Source of the DNA: Streptomyces sp. SID13031
Lineage (GTDB): Bacteria > Actinomycetota > Actinomycetes > Propionibacteriales > Kribbellaceae
DNA length: 64,000 bases
Reading direction: 5' to 3'
Assembly: GCF_010548305.1 (NCBI RefSeq)
Contig: NZ_JAAGLV010000001.1
Location: forward strand, 434,001-498,000
The notes below the pieces were generated by a model. The model ran no database searches, had not been told where the DNA came from, and saw only the letters and a list, made by a program, of their open reading frames with translations. Positions 59,956 to 64,000 of the stretch are shown here, in pieces. Every line of letters begins with the position of its first letter. Within the stretch, counting starts at the first letter, position 1. The translations under genes were made by a program, and so were the position numbers.

Positions 59956-60615
59956 GTGAGCATCGTGAGGGCATCGCACGTCGTTTGGGACTGGAATGGC
60001 ACGTTGTTGCACGACAACGAGGTGGTGCTTGCCGCGGTCAACGAAGTGGGCGCCGAGTTCGGACGGCCGCCGTTGCGGTGGGAAGAGTGGCAACAGTTCT
60101 ACTCGCGACCGGTGCGAGCCTGCTACGAGCGGGTGCTGGAGCGTTCGCTGAGCGACGCGGACTGGGCTCGGGTCGATCGGCTGTACCACGACAAGTACGA
60201 CGCATTGCTGCACACCAGCGTGCTCGCACCCGGCGTACCGGAAGAACTGGTCGCGTGGCGTGAAGGCGGCCGCACGCAGTCCCTCCTGTCGATGTGGTTC
60301 CACACCCAACTGGTCCCGACGATCGCCGGCCATGGCCTCACCGACCTCTTCCAGCGCGTAGACGGTCTTCCCGGCGACCTCGGTGGCGAGTCCAAAACAG
60401 AGCACCTCGTCCGCCACCTCAAAGCCCAGAACCTGGAGCCGGCCGACGTGGTGCTGATCGGCGACGTCGTCGATGACGCCCTCGCCGCCCAAGCGGTAGG
60501 CGCTCCCTGCATCCTCGTCGCCACCGGCGCCATGACCCGCACGGCGCTGGAAGCCACCGGCGTACCAGTGGCCGACACGATCACCGAAGCGATGCGGTAC
60601 GTCGTACCGGCGTAG
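59956..60615 (+). CDS. HAD family hydrolase
   Basis: 219 residues, GTG 59956; the frame upstream overlaps the opposite-strand thioesterase. HAD motif I is WDWNGTLLHD with the nucleophile aspartate, motif II lies in LLSMWFHTQ (Ser), motif III is the lysine in GESKTEHLV, and motif IV is IGDVVDDALAA. This is the phosphoglycolate phosphatase-like branch, with a helical cap between motifs I and II. It should dephosphorylate a small metabolite. The gene has a short or absent leader and may be translated leaderless. Confidence 0.88.
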   Translation: MSIVRASHVVWDWNGTLLHDNEVVLAAVNEVGAEFGRPPLRWEEWQQFYSRPVRACYERVLERSLSDADWARVDRLYHDKYDALLHTSVLAPGVPEELVAWREGGRTQSLLSMWFHTQLVPTIAGHGLTDLFQRVDGLPGDLGGESKTEHLVRHLKAQNLEPADVVLIGDVVDDALAAQAVGAPCILVATGAMTRTALEATGVPVADTITEAMRYVVPA

Positions 60616-60654
60616 GCGCGAGTCCTGCGAACGGCCATCGATCGCGTGACGAAC

Positions 60655-60683
60655 TTGTATGTAACGAACATGTTCGTTACGCT
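60655..60683 (+). promoter_or_regulatory. Promoter with embedded 20-bp palindromic TetR-type operator
   Basis: TTGTAT (60655-60660) and TACGCT (60678-60683) are spaced by exactly 17 bases. The perfect 20-bp palindrome GTAACGAACATGTTCGTTAC (60661-60680) fills this spacer, so a bound repressor would block RNA polymerase. The TetR gene two genes downstream is the likely binder. Confidence 0.82.
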
Positions 60684-60728
60684 GGGAACCGGGCATGACG
60701 ACATGCCCCGGTCCTCGGGAGAAGTCGA

Positions 60729-61886
60729 ATGAGCACTCATCACCCCATCGCGATCATCGGTGCCGGGCTCGGTGGCCTGACCGCCGCACGGGTCCTGCAC
60801 GTCAACGGAATCGAAGCGGCGCTGTTCGAGCTGGAGCCGTCCGCGGAGACCCGGGTCCAGGGCGGCATGCTCGACATCCACGAGGAGAACGGGCAGCAGG
60901 CCCTGCGCGCCGCCGACCTCTACGACGACTTCCGCAAGATCATCCACGAGGGTGGCGAGGCGATGCGGCTGGTCGGTCCCGACGGCACCGTCCATGTGTC
61001 GGAGGAGGACGACGGCAGTGGGGGCCGGCCGGAGGTGGATCGCGGCGATCTGCGCAAGCTGCTGCTGAACTCTCTTCCCGACGGCGCGATCCGCTGGGGC
61101 AAGAAGGTCACCGGCGCGCGACCGCTCGACGGCGGGCGTCACGAGGTCACCTTCGCCGATGGATCCATCATCACCACCGACCTTCTGATCGGCGCCGACG
61201 GTGCCTGGTCGCACGTCCGGCCGCTCCTTTCGGACGCCCGGCCTGCCTATACCGGTATCTCCTTCGTCGAGGCCGACTTGCTGGACGCCGACACCCGGCA
61301 CCCGCGGAGCGCCGCCTTGATCGGCAACGGATTCTTCATCTGCCTGGGCGATGAGCGCGGCTTCCTGGCTCATCGGGAGACCGACGGCAGCCTGCATGTC
61401 TACACCGCCCTCAAGGTGGACGAGGGGTGGGTGGACACCGTCGACTTCGCCGACGTCGCGGCCGCCAAGGAAGCGGTACTGGCGCACTTCTCTGGCTGGG
61501 ACGAAGGGCTGCGCGGGCTGGTCTCCGACGCGGACGGTGCGCTGGTGCCACGCCGCGTTCACGCCCTGCCGGTCGGGCACGACTGGAAGCGAATCCCCGG
61601 CGTGACGCTGCTGGGCGATGCCGCCCACCTGATGTCTCCGTTCGCCGGTGAGGGCGCCAACCTGGCCATGTTCGACGGAGCGGAGCTCGGTCAGGCGATT
61701 GCCGCACACGCGAGCGACACCGAGGCCGCTCTGACGGCATACGAGGAAGCTCTTTTCCCGCGCAGTGAAGCCAGTGCCGCCGACTCCGCCGAGAGTCTGC
61801 AGACCATGTTCGCCGCCGACGGCCTGAAGCGGATGACCGAATTCTTCGCCTCCATCCCGGGTGGTCCGGTCGGGGCGGGGAGCTGA
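60729..61886 (+). CDS. FAD-dependent monooxygenase (TetX-like)
   Basis: 385 residues. The N-terminal FAD motif is IIGAGLGGLTAARVL (about 9-23). The DG-type segment LIGADGAWSHVR follows, and the second FAD motif GDAAHLMSPFAGEGAN has G296 and D297 as the flavin contacts. This is the class A flavoprotein monooxygenase family; the start IAIIGAGLGGLTAARVLHVNGI resembles TetX-type enzymes, which hydroxylate tetracyclines. The substrate here is not known. It is expressed from a TetR-type operator promoter and is followed by the TetR gene after 14 bases. Confidence 0.88.
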   Translation: MSTHHPIAIIGAGLGGLTAARVLHVNGIEAALFELEPSAETRVQGGMLDIHEENGQQALRAADLYDDFRKIIHEGGEAMRLVGPDGTVHVSEEDDGSGGRPEVDRGDLRKLLLNSLPDGAIRWGKKVTGARPLDGGRHEVTFADGSIITTDLLIGADGAWSHVRPLLSDARPAYTGISFVEADLLDADTRHPRSAALIGNGFFICLGDERGFLAHRETDGSLHVYTALKVDEGWVDTVDFADVAAAKEAVLAHFSGWDEGLRGLVSDADGALVPRRVHALPVGHDWKRIPGVTLLGDAAHLMSPFAGEGANLAMFDGAELGQAIAAHASDTEAALTAYEEALFPRSEASAADSAESLQTMFAADGLKRMTEFFASIPGGPVGAGS

Positions 61887-61900
61887 AATATGCTGGGCCC

Positions 61901-62590
61901 ATGCCTGCTGTGAGCCGCCGGGACCGTCCCGCCAAACCTGCCCTCACCCGCGAGGGCATCGTCGACGCGGCGGTACGTCTGATGGAGAGCGAGGGACTCC
62001 AGCGCGTCACGATGCGCCGCCTCGCACTGGAGCTGGACACCGGAGCCGCCTCGCTTTACGTGTACGTCGCCAACAGCTACGAGCTCCATGCGGCAATCCT
62101 GGATCGGCTGCTGGAGCAGGTCGAACTGGTTCCGGTCGAGAGTGCAGACGACTGGCGCGAGGGGTTGCACCGAGTCCTCGGCAGCTACACCGACATCCTG
62201 CTCGCTCATCCCAGCCTGGCTCACTCTGCGCTCAACACCCGCCCTGACGGGCCGCACTACCTGGCGCTGGTCGACACGTTGCTCGGGCTGCTCGCCGCGG
62301 GGCAAGTGCCAGCCGGCCAAGCTGCCTGGGGTCTGGACTTCCTGCTGCAGACAGCCACCGCCACAGCCGCCGAACACTCTGTACCCCGCAATGGCGCCAG
62401 CCATGAAGACGAGTTGCGACAGCTCAGCGAGCACCTCGCCGGAGCCTCAGCAGAGAAGTTTCCCTACGTCCACGGGCAAGCGGCCGACCTCGTCTCCGGT
62501 ACGCCGGCCGAGCGCAGGCGATGGGCCTTCGACATGCTGATCAACGGCATCATCGCCACCGCCCGCCCTGCCGGTGGTACCGGGGTGTAG
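61901..62590 (+). CDS. TetR family transcriptional regulator
   Basis: 229 residues, ATG 61901. The N-terminal helix-turn-helix is ALTREGIVDAAVRLMESEGL and TMRRLALELDTGAASLYVYV. The C-terminal part is a helical ligand-binding domain of the tetracycline-repressor C-terminal type. It is 14 bases after the monooxygenase gene, so they are probably one operon, and it likely represses that promoter through the 20-bp palindrome until a ligand is bound. The ligand may be the enzyme's substrate. A perfect 18-bp stem terminator follows. Confidence 0.92.
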   Translation: MPAVSRRDRPAKPALTREGIVDAAVRLMESEGLQRVTMRRLALELDTGAASLYVYVANSYELHAAILDRLLEQVELVPVESADDWREGLHRVLGSYTDILLAHPSLAHSALNTRPDGPHYLALVDTLLGLLAAGQVPAGQAAWGLDFLLQTATATAAEHSVPRNGASHEDELRQLSEHLAGASAEKFPYVHGQAADLVSGTPAERRRWAFDMLINGIIATARPAGGTGV

Positions 62591-62603
62591 CAGGCCGCAG
62601 ACG

Positions 62604-62644
62604 ACGAAACGGGCCGCGAGCTGGATGCTCGCGGCCCGTTTCGT
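62604..62644. terminator. Strong terminator after the TetR gene
   Basis: Perfect 18-bp stem (62604-62621 with 62627-62644) around TGGAT, with an A-rich 5' arm and T-rich 3' arm (ACGAAAC / GTTTCGT). It can stop transcription from both sides and separates the TetR gene from the antitoxin gene. Confidence 0.92.
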
Positions 62645-62655
62645 GCTGAGAGGGG

Positions 62656-62859
62656 TCAGTTGAGGTCGTCGTCCTGGCCGTCGAGGGAGTCCAGGCCGTC
62701 CTTGGCCTTGTCCGTGCCCTGGTCGATCTTGTCGCTGTACTTGCCGCCGGTCTTCTCGTCGATCGCGTCGCCGGCCTTGTCGAGGCCGTCGCTGATCTTG
62801 TCGCCGTGCTCGTCGACCGCGTCGGTGAGCTTGTCCTTCATGTTGTCGAAGACACCCAT
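62656..62859 (-). CDS. MT0933-like antitoxin family protein
   Basis: 67 residues, ATG 62859 with GAGGAAAGGA upstream. It is a short, charged helical protein (DKLTDAVDEHGDKISDGLDKAG and DEKTGGKYSDKIDQGTDKAKDG), with the DKAGDAIDEKTGGKYSDKID pattern of Rv0909/MT0933-like proteins, which are annotated as antitoxins. No toxin gene is adjacent on the visible side. It may act alone or be a cell-surface helical protein; the antitoxin role is inferred from family naming only. Confidence 0.8.
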   Translation of the reverse strand: MGVFDNMKDKLTDAVDEHGDKISDGLDKAGDAIDEKTGGKYSDKIDQGTDKAKDGLDSLDGQDDDLN

Positions 62860-63138
62860 GTCGCTCGCGTCCTTTCCTCGGAGTCGAGCGTCTCGCGGGT
62901 CCTCGCCCCCTCCGCAGGGCGGTGGTCCGCGTCCGAGACGCTCCGTACTCCGCCCACGTTCCCGCTCGGCGACGTTGCCAAACGCACCCGACGGCACTGG
63001 CGACCAGGTGACGCATCAACCCCACCGAGCGCGGGGTGGAAACTTACGGAATATCACCATGAGTTGTATATATCCCACTCCCAGCGAGGTATAAGGGTGC
63101 CGAATGGGTCGAACCGCCCCGTAGACCTAGGAGGAGCA

Positions 63139-63552
63139 ATGGCTGGATTGCAAGGAGAAGTCTCATGGTTCTGTTGCGGCAACGCATGGGGACCCTGTGG
63201 AACGGCCGGGCACGGAGCCTGTGGCACCTGTAACTCGGGCAGCTTCCAGCACGCCTGGACCAACACCTCGGACGCCTGCTACTCGATCACGCGTCCCGAC
63301 CGCTGCGGTATCACCGGGGTCTCCCGGCGCGGCTGCGGCTTCCGGCACGCCACCACCAACCTGTGCAACGGCAAGCGCGTCGTCACCAGCATCGCCGACT
63401 GCGGACCGCAGACCGACCTGTTCTGCGGTGAGCGGGCCTGCTGCGGTGGTACCTGCGCGTCCAACCGGGTGATCGACCTGACCCCGGCGGCGTTCAGCGC
63501 GATCGCGAGTCTGAACGCCGGACTCATTCCGTGCCAGGTAGACGCAGGCTGA
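63139..63552 (+). CDS. Cys-rich double-psi beta-barrel (RlpA-like) protein
   Basis: 137 residues, ATG 63139 with TAGGAGGAG 63128-63136. It contains 15 cysteines, spread as CC, C, CxxC and single residues. The C-terminal part (SIADCGPQTDLFCG through NRVIDLTPAAFSAIASLNAG) matches the RlpA/barwin-type double-psi barrel, and the cysteines are presumably for disulfides. There is no signal peptide, yet the number of cysteines suggests an oxidising location. It is followed after 13 bases by a Tat-signal protein, so it may be exported together with it. The 279-base gap before it (62860-63138) holds no other gene. Confidence 0.7.
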   Translation: MAGLQGEVSWFCCGNAWGPCGTAGHGACGTCNSGSFQHAWTNTSDACYSITRPDRCGITGVSRRGCGFRHATTNLCNGKRVVTSIADCGPQTDLFCGERACCGGTCASNRVIDLTPAAFSAIASLNAGLIPCQVDAG

Positions 63553-63565
63553 GGGGGACGGACCG

Positions 63566-64000
63566 ATGACGAACACACTGGACCGCCGCACCCTGCTCAC
63601 CAGCGCCGTGCTCGGCACCACCGCGACCCTCGTCGGCGCGACCGCGATGGGTTCGCTCGCCCCCGAGACGGCCTTCGCCGCTCGCTCCCAAAGTCCCGAG
63701 GCAGGGACTCCCGACCCGAACTTCGCCGAAGGCCGGGTGACCGCTCGCGACGGCAGCATGATCCTGGTCTCCGGTTCGGACGGCCGGTTCCACCGGCTCC
63801 GGCTGACCGGTGGTACCAGCGTCTGGAAGCTCCGTCCGACCACGCTCGACCAGGTCAAGGTCGGCGACGGCCTGTATGCCCGGGGAGTACTGATGCCAGA
63901 CGGCACGCTCGCCGCCGAGTCGATCTGGGTCAACATCGTGAACCTGATCGTGCACGTCACCGCGATCGGCAAGAACGTCGTGCACCTGGACCACAACGGT
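63566..64000 (+). CDS. Tat-signal secreted protein (3' end outside the window)
   Basis: 145 residues are visible; the frame is open at the window end. ATG 63566 has GAGGGGGACGG upstream. The twin-arginine signal is LDRRTLLTSAVLGTTATLVG, with cleavage near ETAFAARS. The mature part is beta-rich, with RVTARDGSMILVSGSD, a DUF5666-like OB-type region. It is 13 bases after the Cys-rich gene, and the two are probably co-transcribed. The function is unknown. Confidence 0.75.
   Translation, partial: MTNTLDRRTLLTSAVLGTTATLVGATAMGSLAPETAFAARSQSPEAGTPDPNFAEGRVTARDGSMILVSGSDGRFHRLRLTGGTSVWKLRPTTLDQVKVGDGLYARGVLMPDGTLAAESIWVNIVNLIVHVTAIGKNVVHLDHNG

Overview
The window is high-GC actinobacterial DNA. It has dense genes, frequent GTG starts, ATGA/GTGA gene overlaps, almost complete G/C at third codon positions, many LacI/MarR/TetR regulators and many large secreted carbohydrate-active or Tat-exported proteins. 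The gene style (ThuA/PQQ-dehydrogenase/PKD fusions, DUF222-HNH proteins, MT0933-like antitoxin) suggests a soil member of the Propionibacteriales such as Kribbella. That placement is an inference, not proved by the sequence. No rRNA, tRNA, CRISPR array, phage or complete insertion sequence was seen.

Layout. 1-9942: sugar catabolism genes (end of a sugar-binding protein, an oxidoreductase, xylose isomerase, a 1792-residue secreted ThuA/sugar dehydrogenase fusion, a TIM-barrel isomerase). 10004-14544: a secreted DUF1996 protein and a secreted discoidin/glycosidase, divergent, with LacI-type operators near both promoters and a LacI regulator downstream. 14593-30689: mixed housekeeping and regulatory genes (hydrolases, MarR regulators, DUF222-HNH protein, acetyltransferase, YCII protein, sacsin-like ATPase, methyltransferases, a SARP-like regulator). 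30897-36546: a five-gene oligosaccharide/peptide ABC importer behind a sigma70-like promoter with a LacI-type operator, closed by a terminator.

36936-47363 is the most interesting region. It is a tightly packed operon: a possible small Cys-containing ORF, a family 2B encapsulin shell protein with an inserted cyclic-nucleotide-binding-like domain, a two-domain germacradienol/geosmin synthase, a second family 2B shell protein, a polyprenyl diphosphate synthase, ispH, ispG, a DUF4239 membrane protein and a secreted Pro-Thr-rich protein. It joins late MEP-pathway precursor supply, prenyl chain elongation and sesquiterpene cyclisation to two shell proteins. This suggests a protein nanocompartment devoted to geosmin-type terpene synthesis.

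47442-64000: a large LuxR/ATPase regulator, a Tat-exported phospholipase C, an AT-rich operator in front of a small NAD(P)-binding protein/DUF1772 pair, a MarR regulator, an M6 metalloprotease, a 1.3-kb gene-poor region holding two inverted copies of an ~80-nt element that folds as a perfect four-way junction plus degenerate tandem repeats, an aldehyde dehydrogenase, a thioesterase, a HAD hydrolase, a TetX-like monooxygenase with a 20-bp TetR-type operator and its TetR gene, an MT0933-like antitoxin, and a Cys-rich double-psi-barrel protein next to a Tat-signal protein cut by the window end.
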